Source: Lytechinus pictus (taxonomy: Eukaryota; Echinodermata; Echinoidea; Temnopleuroida; Toxopneustidae). Taken from it: 64,000 nt of DNA. The position numbers and the translations under genes are program-made. Within the stretch, counting starts at the first letter, position 1. Each line of letters starts with the position of its first letter. The stretch spans positions 34,115,901-34,179,900 of the forward strand of contig NC_087249.1 in the NCBI RefSeq assembly GCF_037042905.1, in the 5' to 3' direction. Positions 12,348 through 27,300 of this stretch are shown here, one piece after another. Under the pieces are notes generated by a model. It had not been told where the DNA came from. It was given only the letters and a program-made list of their open reading frames with translations, and did not search any database.

Positions 12348-15300
12348 CTGTGTGGAATAGAGCAGTTTTAATCATTCAATGAATACAATTATAGTTTAAT
12401 CTCCAAACACATCTTTCACTTTTATAGGCTCACTTCTGAGTAAGTTTCAGTTTGTTTTTGTATAGATTCAGATATCAAAGTCAAAAATGATTCTCATAAA
12501 TGTATATCTTTCAACCACCACTTTGCATTTAAAAGGTAAAAACCAACAACAATCTGTTTTCACACAGATCGCGCTACATAAATTCCTATTTTTATTCTCA
12601 ATATTATCATTTATGTCAATGACTTCCACTATAAAGAGCTGTAATCATTTTTTTCCTTCCATTTGACAAAGATCAAATTATTCAGAGTAAATCATTAACA
12701 AGACTACATTTAATGCTGTCCAGATGCTGTTCTTGGTATTTAAACTTCAACAAGCATTTCAACAAGTACTAGTGTGACTGGGCAAACTAACCTGGAACTG
12801 GGCTTTGATGCTGCATGCCTTGTGACTGGTAGGCCACAGGGACATAGGTTTCACCTCCTACATTGCACATGTTAGCATATACAGTACTGTTAGGTTGAGA
12901 AATAGCTGTACTGTTGATGGGTATCGGCTCAGACATGTAGCTCTGGTTGAAGTTTCTTCCTTGACCACCATGAGCTGTGAATGGAAGATAGTGACAATTT
13001 GAAGGTAAAACTGTTGAAAGATGCGAGTCTTGGACTGTTTGGGGAAGTCAAATGGCAGTGGTTTAATGGCTTGGATCTACACTGTTAAAAAACCCTGATT
13101 TTACAGAAAAAAAGATTTTGCAGAAAGCATTTACAGAATCATTCTGTAAATTCATAAAACAGGAATTTTTCTGCAATTTAACAGAACAGGTCAGTTCAAA
13201 AAGGGGAAAAGGGTGTTTTATTAAAGGAAATTTGTAAGGTTCCATACACCAATTTCCTGTAATTTGACATGATATAATGTAAGATTACAGGTGTTCTCGA
13301 GACTGCTGCAGGAACTTCTTTTATTTTAAGGATAAATTTTTAAACAGTGTCAAGGAATTGTCATGTAATGGGCATAAAAACATTCATTATCACGATCATC
13401 TCCATCGTCGTCATCAACATCATTACTCCCATCATCAACACCATCACAATCATCGTCATCATCACCCTCCTCCTCCCCATCATCAAGATCATTTAATCAT
13501 CACAGTAATCAGTCATTATCAACCTTGTCGTCCACATCATCATGCTTCTCCTCCTCATCATCATTCTCCACCTCCTCCTAATCGTCATTCTCATCATCAT
13601 CATAATCTTCCACATCACTATCCTCACCACCTAAGCATGACACAAATCCTGAGCAACAAGGAAGAAAACACAATCTCACCCTCATATCCAACCTGTCCAT
13701 CCTGCTGGTCATCGTCTTCTTGTCCACCTGCTCCTCCACCACCGGCACCACCAGCACCGCAACCACCGGAGGCGAGAACTGCCACCCCACCTCCTACATC
13801 ATACATACCCTTACCACCACCGCCACCGCCACCGCCCATGGGTGGGCCAACCATGCCGATACCAGTGGCATGGGGCATCATGTGGGTGTAGGCCGGGGAG
13901 GTTCCATGTTGTGGAGGCTGCTGCTGCTGTTGGGGGACATGGCCTGATGCAGGGAATTGGTAGCACTGTTGGTGTTGTAGCTGCTGGATCATACAAACCC
14001 TTCGGTAGTACTAATGACGAGTTTGGGAGATGGAGGGAGAGGAATGGGTTGAATGCATGGAGAGAGGATTACTCATAGTTTGATTGTCTTGAACAATTAA
14101 AATTGAAGACAGAATATTAATAATAATAATAATAATATAGGGTATTTATATTGCGCACATATCCACCTTGTTAGGTGCTCAAGGCGCTCCTATATTACCC
14201 GGCTAAGCTAGGCGTTCATAGCGCACACAGCTTTTTAAGGAATTACTTCCTACCGGTACCCATTTACCTCACCTGGGTTGAGTGCAGCATACTGTGGATC
14301 AGTTTCTTGCTGAAGGAAATTACGCCATGGCTGGGATTCGAACCCACGACCCTCTGTTTCAAAGTCCGAAGACTAATCCACTGGGCCACAACGCTCCACA
14401 TTGATACATGAATAAAAACAGTTAAATCTAAACAAATGAAATGATTTATACACACATACATGAATAAATAAATAAATTTAATACAAGAAAATCAGAAAGG
14501 TGAGTATGGTACACGTCAATGTCTTATAAAAAGGTAATTTGTCATTGGAATTAGAGCACTGCCATTTTTACGATGATCATTATGTGACTTCATTTCCATC
14601 AAAAGAGGTTCAGTAATGATAATTCCTTTTAATCCTTACCTCTACACCCAAATTGAAGAAGAATCGAGATGTGCTGATATCTGTTTGAAAATGCAATCAG
14701 AAATTGATAAATGAATAATACCAGTTTCAAGTTTAAATTACGTGCACAATACTACGAAAATACATAATGATTTAAAATAAAATACCTGTGGTTTGGATTC
14801 AAGTAAACGTTCAGTTCAAGTTTTATACATTGTTCTTTTATAGTTGAAATGCATTTTCATGTCATCATTTATATTTTGTTGTTTTAGACTTTTTTCTGTT
14901 CTGAAGATGAAATATAGGTGAATCTGGCGATCTCAATTTTCGGGGGATCACAGATATGTTGACTTTGGCATAACTGGACTAACAGAAGGTTGATTTACGT
15001 AGCATATACTGTAGAAAGGGTTCAAAATGCTTTTTATCTACTGTTTAAATGAAGTTGGAGTGTTGCTTAGATAATAATGAACTGAAGTGGAGCAATTGTA
15101 CAACAGATGAATGAAAGGTCCATACCTGATAGTGGTAGATCACTGCCGTTTGGATCTCGTGAAATTTGTGTGTTGAAGTTGACATTTCCTGATATATTCC
15201 AGTCTGTCACTGTAAGCAAGACAAATCAAATAATAGTAATTCTTTAAATCAATGATGCATGAAGGCAAGCATCACATCCAAGACAATCTTATGAATGAAT

Positions 15301-18300
15301 AAAAAAAATACTATTAAACTGAAATAAATGGAGTTAGGGGAAATGTCTTGTGCCTAAAATAGTTCAATGCCCTGTAAAAAAAAAACCTACTTGACAAAAA
15401 TATCACTAAACTAAACATGAAAAGTTAACTAGGTATAAAAAAACACCTCCTTGGAAAATCTTAAACAACATTTCTTGTGAAATCGTGAAGTACATCTACA
15501 CAATTGTACTGCTAAACAACTTTTTTTTCATCGTTCTTCGGCAAAAGCAGATGTGTATGCCTAGCATTGTAATTCAGAAATTATTAATTATTCCTGGAAT
15601 GCTTCTCAGGGATCAGAAAAAGTGAATTAATTACGCATGGACAAGACAGAATCCTGATTTACAAGATAATATATCTGTAAAGTACTTAGAGATCTCATTC
15701 TGATTTGTTTATTTTTCTATTTTTTTACCAGTCTTTCTCTGCAAAACTAAAACTTTTTATTGATAAAATTGGGATTATGTTACAAGTTTTAAACTTTCTA
15801 AATGATCCCCTACATTTTCATACTGTTTCTCTTCTTGTCTGTTTGTAAATAAGTATTTAGATTTCACTTTATTGCTTCACATTATGCTTTTCTTGGGGGG
15901 GGGGGGGCATTGGAATATTCTTATGTATATATTGTATTACCAGTGTATTATGTAATGACAATTATGCACTATTTTGTAATGTTCTTATTATGAAATGTGG
16001 AAATAAAGGAATGAATGAAAAAAAGTGGAAGATGATCCTTATTTTTTTCCATTTTAAAGAAAACAACAATTCTAAATATAATTTTAGTGTCATGTATAGA
16101 CCAACATCAGTATACAATCAAAACCCGAGTGTCCTGATACTCACATGAAATGAAGAAATGGTAGAATGGCAGTCCCATGGCCATAGGTGGCACGTACCCT
16201 GCCGGAGCTATGGTAGGAGGAGACCCTGATTGTGGGTCTAGAGAGGGACTGACACTAAGACTAGATGGTGTAGCACTCTTAGGTATGGATGGTGAGGTGG
16301 AGGGGTGTATCATGCCATCATCAGTCTGTGGAGTGTATGGTGAGAGACATTGGTAATTAGATCAAAATTTAATCGAACAGAGAGGGGCTAGCACTCTTGG
16401 TATAGACCGAGGTAGATGGGTGGACATATCATGCCATCATGTCTGTGCAGTGTATGGTGAGACTTGGTAATTAGATAAGTTTTAGTCACATATGAGCTCA
16501 ATGGGGGTATTACTGGGCCAATTTAAAACATTCAGAATAAACAAAAGGTAAACATACTCATCAATCTGTCATGAGATGACATAAGAAAACGATCATATGC
16601 CTAATAATGCTGCATTCGCAACTATGCCATATGCGGCGCCATTTTGATCATGATTGTAGCCTTAGGAGTGAAAGCCTATCAATACAAGTCAAATTTCTTG
16701 TGGAAAAAAAAAAAAATTCAGTCTAGTCTCTTTTTGACAGGAATATCATTCTACTTACAATGGTGGTAATTGGACTGTAACGTTGATCCATACAACCCGC
16801 ATCTAAGCCTCTTTGATCTGTCGAGACAACATTGAAGTCAAAATAAAAATGATCAAAAGCTGATGTCAAGTGCATTTATGAGGGTTATCTTTGCATTATT
16901 CCAAATTCCATGCAGAAAGTGGCCCATGTACAGTAATCTATTTTCTCCAATAACAACTAGTTTGAATCCATTTATTTTTCAATAGAAGTATAAATGCTGA
17001 CATTAAAGTCAAAATATCAAACATGAGAACACAAAAATAATGCATAAGCATGCAGGAATACCTGACTAATCAAAACGTTAACCCTAAGAAGACTTGACAT
17101 TTTTCGCGATAAATCTGCCGCGCGAATTTTTTTGACCGCGTCACTCGCTGACTTTTTACTTTCAAGTCTCGCGCAACTTTTGAGACCAAAATTGTGACCC
17201 CCGGGTACGCGGTTCCGAAATTACACAACATTTCGTAAGTGCATGCAGACCCCAAATTGCTCAAAAACGTGAATTTGTGTACAAATCCAATGCAAATAGT
17301 GTTTTTAGCCAAAATTCATAAAATGTATATTTTTCCTTTTACTGCTTAAAATCAATTAATTTTAACTTGTTTATGGTCAAAATAAAGTTTCCCACAATTT
17401 CCATTGAAAAAACAATAAAAAACAAAAAGTCAAAAAACAAAGAAATACATAAGAAATTTAGAAAACAATAAAATACATAAAAAAATAAATGTGATATTGA
17501 CATTCCAAAAAAATAAATTTAATAAGATTCCTATAAAGAGTATGTGAAACAAAAATTAGCATTTTAGGGGCATTATTTCGTTAATTAGAGCAAACTTATG
17601 GTTTTACGCATAAATTAACATAATTAATGAGCGATCAACGGCCGAGATCATAAAGGGGGGCTGAATCAGCCCCCCCCCGTCTTCTTAAGAGTCGAAATAG
17701 CCCAGTCTATCTAGGGTTAAAACTCCCTTAATCTTTCTTTGTTCATTACAGAGTAAACATTGTGCACTTGATTTCAAAGTTTTTAAGCAACTGCAAATTT
17801 ATACTACATTAAAATCATTCATTATATTGGATTGTTGTTACATATATAAAAAACATTAAAGAAATTGCCTAAGTATTGAAGAACTACTTTACCTTGACTT
17901 GACAGCATCATATCCTGAAACTGCCCTGGTAACATGGCATCCATAGGATCAGATCCTCTCTCTACACAAAAAATAAGATTTACAATTTCAATTTATTGAC
18001 TGCTTCTGTTGCTATTTAATCATCTTCTATCAAAACACTTTCAATAAAGAAAAAAAAAATAACACTGCTTGAATAAGGATGACAACTATGGACAATTTTT
18101 TCCATATCATATTTTATAAAACTAGTGACTTTCTTTTTGCAATGCATTTATCCCCATTTACTACCTCTACCTGGGTGTATTATGGGTACCTGATAATGCT
18201 GAGATAACAGTTACAAACGAGCCCTCATTAAGAACTTTATTACATATGAGCTTACTGTAAGCAAAAAAAATCACATTATTATTACTCTTGCTCTCATGGT

Positions 18301-21300
18301 TTTACTAATATTTCCTTTCATGTTGTTGTTCTTAATTGATGTTTCTTTGTATATTGTTTTTGTAACTGTTGGGTGTCTCCATAAATGATGTACGTCCCAC
18401 CCTCTATATGTGGGACCTTCCAATGAAAAAAAATTGTAATGCTATCAATTAACCTTGGCTTGAGCAGTTCTTGTAGTAAAGTAAGAATGGGAAAAAACGG
18501 GATCGGACATACCAAAAAGGTCAATTATCTTAACCCTATCTAGGCCGGGGGGGCCTCCGAGGCCCCCCCTCAACGAGTCACGCAATATTTTCGCCGCGCA
18601 AATTTTTTTGACCGCGCTGCTCGCTGACTTTATACTTTCAAGTCTTGTGCAACTTTTGAGACCAATTTTGCGTCGCCCGGGTACGCGGTTCCGAAATTAC
18701 GCAACGTTATGTAAGTGCATGTCAGACCAAATACTGCTCAAAAACGTGATTTCGTGTACAAAGTCAATGTAAATTGTGTTTTCAACCAAAAATCATAAAT
18801 GTATGATTATTTTTAGTTTTGCTGGTCTAAATGTATGTATTTTATGCTGCTTATGATCTTAGAAGAGTCCCCAATGAATTTCATTGAAAAAAACAATGAA
18901 AAACAAAGGTTTAAAAAAACAAAGAAATACATAAGAAATTGCAAAAAACATAACATAAGAAATTGATCTGATATCACAAAGAGTTTCTATGCCAAAAATT
19001 AAAACATTTGGAGTTTATTTATGGAGTTAGAGGAAAAAGTAGGATTTCACATACTAATTACGCATAAATTAGCATAACTACTTAATAACAATTGGCATAA
19101 AATAAATTACTATACAATTTTGTAGATTATATCCTAGACAACCTGCGTGCCAATTTTTGGCACGTTCGCGCGGTCGACAGCCGAGATCTCAAGGGGGGGC
19201 CTGGGAGGCCCCCCCGGCCATATGAACTCCCAAAATACCGCGGCCTAGATAGGGTTAAGTAATTGCATTGTTAATATGAAAAGCATCCCATTCTTACTGT
19301 CTGTCATATGTGGCGATGGCGAGTCCATCCGTTGCTGTGGTGATATGCTTCTCCTACCATCTTTCCTCATCTTACTCCAGAATTGAGCTGGATTGCTGCC
19401 TGGACCACCTTGAAGTCCGCAATTAGACTGCACGATGGAAATAATAAATGTGTTATCAAGCCATCTCTGTCAATTACATAGTGGCTATTTTATTAAGTCT
19501 CAAAGAACATTAAATCCTAGCCAAAGTCGCAGCAGCAGATCTAGCCCGGATAGATACAATACAATTTCACGGTTCCTGCACAATGGTTGGCCCATCAAAG
19601 CACTGTATCTCATACAGCTAGATCCCTCCCTGATGAGGCACAATGGTCCAGATGCTCACAATGATCTAACCAACCTCATATATTCCTTCTATATATTGTG
19701 TCTATACTTTCTACATATTCTTTCTTCTATTAAAGCTTTGCTGAAAATGTTTCTTGTTCCAAGCATCTACACTCATGTACAAACACAAACCACCTCTTTC
19801 ATTTTCTTTAGGGGGAGGGGGGGGGGTAACAAACCAAATGGAAAACAGCTAGTTGTTGTTTGGTAGAAAGAGGTGTGCATCAAGGTAACCTCCTTCCACC
19901 GTACTCATTCATGAGCAACACAAAGCATGTTTAATGTCACAAAACAAGGGAACTTACATGCAGTGGTGGAAACATGGTAGGATCTTGAGCTTCGTAGATG
20001 ACCATGTTCTCTTCAAAAGACTTCCTATCCTCCATCTCTTCACTGGATATACATGTATCACCTTCATAAGGATACCCACCACCCTGCATACCGGGGTTAC
20101 ACATTCGTCCTCTGCCTCCCCTGTTAAGTCATCATAGAATCATGAAATACTAATGTATAGAATACCTCATGTTACATTTCATATTCTACAAGCACAGATT
20201 TACATTTTGAGAGTATATATTTCATGGGTTCGTAAAACACCTGGTGTCTCAAAATTTATAATTAGAGAACAGCTAAGAAAAAATCTAGAGTTATGATGAC
20301 ATAAGTAGCAACCTTCTTTTGCATAGAAAGAGGTCTATTCTGGAATTAGGAGACTGTTTTTTTTTTTTGTTGATAATATGAGTGAGCTACCAAATGTTGC
20401 TGAAATTTGAAAATACAGCTTTTTCTGAGATGTCCTCAAAATGTTCATATTTTGAGATCCAAGGTTTTACCAGCACACCGAAATATACATTCATAGTTAA
20501 ATTCCATTTCACAAATTATCTATCCCTTGCATGATGTACCTAAGTAACCATGTTAAATACCATCAAAAAGAAGTACAATAATATCTAGCATTTGAAGCAA
20601 GTCTAATAAGCAAAATCCAATAATAAACAGGGCTATATACTTAAGAGATAAAAAGTAAAATAAATGATATTCTTCCCTATGGTGCCGCCTTAGTCAATAA
20701 TTGACTTGATTTGCCCACTCTCTCTTCATTCCTTTCTGACCTGTTATCTTGCATCATGTGTGCTCCTTGGTACCCCGGAGCTCTCCCTCTCCCTATCTGC
20801 TCCAGGTGGCCCTCAATACCCCTGTTCATAAACCGAGGGGGTGGTGTGGTAGACCTACAGGGTTGCATGCGTATAATTACTCTTCAAATAACTATCTACA
20901 ATGTGTATCCCCCACTGTCCAGAGGAAGTAGATCTACAGGGGTTCCATTCAGTATAATTACATTTCTGATTCAAAAAGGGTAGTCTGAAATTCATGTAAT
21001 GTAACCATTGGTAATCATTAAGTAGAAATTCTATCCAGAAAATAGACTTGTTTCAATAGTGGTACCATGAAATGCTTAGAATAGGCCAGTGAAATCCTAC
21101 ATTAACTTGGATTTAAAAATAGGAAGTTTTGATTGTTTTAACAGAATTCGGGATCTCAAAGGCTACTAAACACTACAGATTTGAAACTTTAAATTCTTAC
21201 ATCATACCATAGTGTGCATTATTTCATGCAGCATTTTTAGAGGCCTATTCTTCCACCATCATTTTGGTCAATCACACTAGAAGACTATGAAAATCTCTCC

Positions 21301-24300
21301 CCGCATTGGCCCTATGAAAATTGGATGATCCCAGAGTGACCCCCATGAGCATAATAATCCATAATCTCTAGCCAAGTAAATTCCTTGCAAAACCTTTGTA
21401 TTCACTTACCTATATGGAGAGGGTGATTTTGGTCCCTTATGACTTCCATTCTGCTGGCCTCTCATCTGATAGGGTATATTCTGACCTTCACCCATGGGCT
21501 CCCCTCCAGGGGGGAAAGACTGGGCCAATACCATCACGTTCTGACCACGCGACCCCCATTTGACAGGTGGTTTGGTTCTTGGTCTGAAATCTGTGAAGAA
21601 AATAATTGTTGTGCAATATGACATTTCATAGAGCAAGACAGAAATCTTCATTTATTAGGGTAAAACCAGAAATTATGACCCCAATCACAAAGAAGTTAAA
21701 AAGGGAAGTTTTTCAATCTCTGGCAAAAGAGCATTTCCCTATTGTGTGTGTGTGTTTTCTTATTATTATCATTATTATTGTTAAATGGTTTATCTACAAA
21801 TACTGAAAATAGCACCAAAAAGGCTGAACTTACAATATACATGATATATACAAACATATAAAAAGAGCAACAAATAACAGTATCTAAAAATATCACTTAA
21901 AGCCGGAAAGGTGATACAATTTAAAGATAAGTCGAATGTATATGCCCACAAAGGAAGTGATAAAAACACACAAACTAGTACAATGTCTGCTTACAGACTA
22001 AAAAATTTTTTTTTCCCAATATGTGCATTAGTTTACAAGCTAAGAATACCAAACATAATAAATTTTAATTGTGATGGGCCAAGACTAATACCATAATCCA
22101 TACTTTTATGCAACATACTTCCATCAAATCTGTCTGAAGTTAATTAACATCATATTAAAGAACATGTAATGTTCATATCAGCACAAAAGATTCTCCATGA
22201 TCCATCTGAAAATATCTTACCCCCATTCTGAACACCATTACTATATTTCTGGTGATAGTTTGACGCACCCTTAAAGCTCCCACGTGGGCCAACTACAGTC
22301 CATGATCTTGGTGGATTGGAGGGGTGTGGTTTCACATTTTTCACTGGAATCTCATACCTGTACCAAATAAAATAAACAACGGTAATAGTGTAGTGTTATT
22401 TTATAGTGCATATTTTGTAGTTTCATAGTTTTAGCATTACATAATGTATTTTAATTGTATGTGCTTTGGGCCTTATCGGAAAAGGGCCGTATAAGTATTA
22501 TTATTATTGTATCACTTCCTGAGCTAATATTTTTATGCACTATACCAAAGGTATTGATGCAGTACTCAGAACCAAAGCATTCAAGGTATCAATCCTACTT
22601 TCCTTGGTTATTATGTGCTGAACAAGTGTCCTATATTATTAGTACCAGTGGTCCATTTCATAATGCTGTTCAAAAGTTACATACAACTTTACGATGAAGA
22701 AAAAATAGCATCCTTATTATTATTCTTTGCCACTTTGAATTCTTTCACTATGTCTTATATATGTATCATAACTCAATACCTGTATGAATATATTCATATT
22801 GTTTGATTTACTGATTTGTAGGTTTTATCTATGCTGTATATATTCTTGTAACAACCAGTAGGAAATTAATTTCCTTTTGATGGACAATAAAAGGTTTTAG
22901 GTATATTGATTAAGAATAGAAGACTCACTTTTCTCCTAGATCTTCCACAAAGACTGTAATGGGTCCTTTATCTGGCTTGACCTCCTGGATATGAGCACTG
23001 TACCATTTCTTACTATCATCAATGACCACCTGTCAAAGGAACAATTATCACAAAGAAAAGCTAATTTATCTTCATCACCAATGATATTAATTAATTTTTG
23101 TGGGGGTGTCGTGGTCTAGACTCTCGTCTTTTAATCTGACAGACGTGGGTTCGATTCCCAGCCATGGCATGTTTTTCTTCAGCAAAAAATTTACCCACAT
23201 TGTGCTGCACTCAACTCATGTGAGGTAAATGGGTACCTTCAGAAAGTAATTCCTCAAAAGCTGTAAAAACCAGAATAAGTTGGGGTAATATAGGAGCACC
23301 TTGAGCACCAACATGGTGGATATGTGCACTATATATAAATCCTATAATATTTTTTATCATTTATCAAAAATGGATTACTCAATAGGAATCACATCCCAAA
23401 TTAATTCCACATGCTTTGGGACGTGGGTGAGATCAACTTCATAAAATCATATAGCAAGTCTTTGCTAAATATTTGCATATCTAATAATAACAAACTAAAT
23501 TATTCTACAATATTTCAAAACGAACATCTAATGTCACATTAGCATTTTTAAGTAATATATATAAAAGAAGAAACTTTTGAATATAGACTAAACCTGAGTC
23601 ATATCGATTATTTTGAAAACCGGTGTTCGACAGCTTTAATTCGATTTAACATCGATGCATCGAATTTTGAAAATCAGTTAATTTTTTTTTGCTCCGGCCG
23701 TCGCGTTGATGTGCTATGCACGTACTGCATGCACTAGCACTGTATGCGCTGGCCAGGTGAGCGTTGCACAAGCAGATGACGGAGCAAGGTTCGTTTGTAT
23801 TTTCCATGATCACAAAAAAGGCCGGGGACCAAAGCAGAATTCTTCCCAAAATATCTTCAACAATGATATTTGCAGATGACAACATATAAGTTTAAAATGA
23901 AACAATATTAAAGACATGAATAGGGACAGTGATTTTCCGTTTCTAAAAATTGCCTTTTCCGTTTCAGAAAATCTCAAATTCCGTTTCAGCATGTCTGAAA
24001 ACGGAAATTCCGTTTCCCCATAGACTTTGTGTACATGAAAAAGTGACAATTCCGTTTACATAGAAAACCAATAGGCAATGATGTCAAAATGCTAGCGCTG
24101 TCAAAATTTGCATCTGCCAATGTACTAACATCACTTTAAAATCCATTTTAATCAAAGAGATTCGAGCTCAAAAACTATTTAGAGAAACATAATCAACATG
24201 AATAAATCCTCACCTTTCATATTATTAGCATTATTTTATGGTTAAATGAGATTTTATCACTGATTTGGGGACTTTTCGGACATGGTTTTGATCAGTAGAC

Positions 24301-27300
24301 GACTTCCACCTATCCGCCATTTTGGATTTGTTGAATCACCGTGATCATAATATGACCGTACGCAGAGGGCAGCAACACACGGCCGTATTCTGCCTTGTAT
24401 ATGCGGACGTGAGTGTAAACTAATTTAGATACGATCGAGGGGCTCAAGTGTAGTTACTATGTGTTGATTGTCATGATTGTTGTAGCAAAGTGAGATCGTG
24501 TTTTTCAGTTGATATTCGTATTTTGTTGAGGATTTGGGAGTAATTTCTGTTGCTATTTTGTGCATTTTGAGAAAAAACATGTTTTCCGTGATTTTCCGTT
24601 TCAAAAGGCCGATTCTGTGAATTCCGTCCGTTTTCCGCGATCGCGGAAAATCACTGTCCCTACATGAATCACGCAGAGTCGATCCGAATGATTTTCGGTC
24701 AACTAGCATTCGCAGTCCAGACTTGCACACACCTAGCCTAGCCCCCCTGTACACTCACACTCCCGAAACGACAGGCGTGCTTGCCAGCCAGCAAACAAGT
24801 GCAACCAGCGGAGAGCACTGTAACTTGCCTGAGATAGTGTAGTTGGATCCAAAATGAGCTCCAAATTGATGAGAATAAATATAATACGTAATTTTCTGTG
24901 GATGGTCATTTGAATTGGTATTCAATGCTGATCAATATAACAATTGTGAGGAAAGATTGTGGAATATAAGTTATGACGATGTTCGAGAATTAATCCTGAT
25001 ATGATAATCCATTTTTATTTTAGACACAAGACAAAAGCATGCGATCGAAATAAATACGAATGTCTCGGATCGAGCTCTGAATTCATATAAATTATTATTG
25101 TATGTTAAATAATTAGGATTTAGTAAGATTTTATGTCTATACTAAAAATATTGACGATGTCAGCAAAGTTTGTTATGTTCATATGGAAGTATTAAAACCG
25201 TCATAATTTTTATTTTTATTCCATCGAGACGTCTCCGAGAAAAGAAGCACAATGCGCATGCGCGTTCGATGATGACGTATGACATATTTTCCATTCATGA
25301 AATCAGAACCCGAAGTTGGGCACAAACTAGCTTCAAATTGATGGAAAAAAATATCAAATGCAATTTTCTGTTGTTTTTTTTTCATGTAAAATGTTATAAT
25401 ATCACGATCTTGAAAATAGTTTCTGCATGTTGACAATGTTCGAGAATCAATCCTGACATGATATTTTTATTTTTAGACAAGTGCACTCACTCAAGTCGAT
25501 CGTCATGTAATGTCCGTCATTGAAAATACAAACATTTCACATCAAGCTCTAAATGCATATTAATGATTATCATATGCAAATTATTCTTGAATATTACGAT
25601 TAAATAATATTCTATGGTCATGATATTAATACCGTTCATTATTGCAAGGTATATTTTATGTTGATCGCGTCAATTTTCCGGCAATTTTCTAGTTTGATTA
25701 AAGCACAGTACTGCGCATGCACGATCGATGGCGATGACTTCCATTCATGAATAGACCAGTTCGTAGTTACTTCATGGACAATTTTGGTCAAATGACCTTT
25801 CATTTCTTTCATTACGATAGGCAGATTTCAAAGCAAAATATTACGTAAGCTTGCCTTACATAGCAGGATGAAGAAATTGAAAAGACCTGGTGACTAGAAT
25901 AGCACACCAATGAAAACTTTATGAAGGTATTTGTTGCATTCCTATTTTGAATGCATATCATAGCATGTTGCACAATGTACTTGGCAAACTGTGAAATACC
26001 AGTCGTTCTTGGACGCATTGTTGTTTTTGTGGATGTAAATGAAAACCACAATTCAAAAGAATATATGAATAATTAAGACATCAAAGTTGGTGCTTATCTC
26101 ATTAGATTTTAAACCACCATGTCACTTTAGTACAAATGACCTTCCTCTGATCATGCGTAGAATCTGTTGATCATGCGCAGAAAGGAACTACGAACTGGCT
26201 TATTCATCATGTATAAATTATCTCGGCACGAGCAGACGAGTAAGAGTCGAACTATGATCAAAATAAACTTCAAATTAATGGTGAATAGGCCCTGGAATAG
26301 GCATCATAATTGCACAATCTGTTTCATTTTTGGGGGAATATAAATCAAGTAAGTAGTCGTCAAGCTGGACATTACTGTTTATTTTGATGATTGTGTGAAC
26401 CAAACGAATCGGTCGGCCGACCAATTTTTATTTGTATTTATTTTTTTTTCTTCGATGCACCGATTTTGCAAAATCTGCACCGGCACTCATGACATCGATC
26501 GAACACCGATTTTAAAATCGATTCGACTCAGGCTTAATATAGACTGTATTGAAAAAAAATCTTATGCTTGTTGATATGTTGAAATGTGTTTACTAATTCA
26601 ATATGCACGCGTGAGGAATTTCACCATTGATGATGAACAGTTTAAACAAAAAAATAAATTGTCTTTTTTTATCTTAATGAAATTCAATCAAACCTTACCT
26701 GTACTTTGTCTCCAGGACAAAATTGCAAACCTGTGGCCAGCAGATAGTCCTGATGTACTTGCTCTAAATATAATAATACAGCAGATTAAAATGTTGAAAT
26801 ATAGCACCCATAAAATGGTAGATCAACCCTTTGACTAGAGTTTATTGGGAGGAAATTCATGAAATACGGCATTAACTATTTTTGCTATCTTAGTATAAAC
26901 CCTTCACTCGCCGGGACTGGTATAAATATGCAACCCACGTTTCCTGCCATTTACTTATGTAAAGAAGAAACAGAAAGTGGTATTTGTGCTAGTCTTGTGT
27001 CAAGACCCACTTGTTAGTAAAAGTTCCAATCATCTCTTCAGGGCTCACTGTATGTAATGCTACTGATAAACACTATAACTGCCTTTAAATAAGGACTACC
27101 TTTGTAATACCTATGTGCTTTTACAAATATATACCTATATTCAAGGTGAAACTGGTCAATTAATGGGGTCATCATAACATATATCATAAATGACTTATAT
27201 GACTCCTGCTTTGACAGACTTACCAACAAAGGTGAATAGTTTGAAATTTATAAAAATTGTCACTGCTATACCTATCAAAAAAACCTTTCACTCTCAAACA

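Noticed and set aside
13358..13891. 177-codon plus-strand His/Pro-rich open frame
   Set aside because: Produced by CAT/CAC/CTC simple repeats and by the antisense of OTUD4 exon 20.
13811..13996. Alternative minus-strand frame over exon 20 ending in WRWRWW
   Set aside because: It does not join exon 21 in phase and ends in a stop within the Gly-rich codons; the Gln/Gly frame fits the donor.
24425..24754. 109-codon minus-strand frame
   Set aside because: Starts outside and ends inside the nested hAT-like MITE, with no transposase motif.
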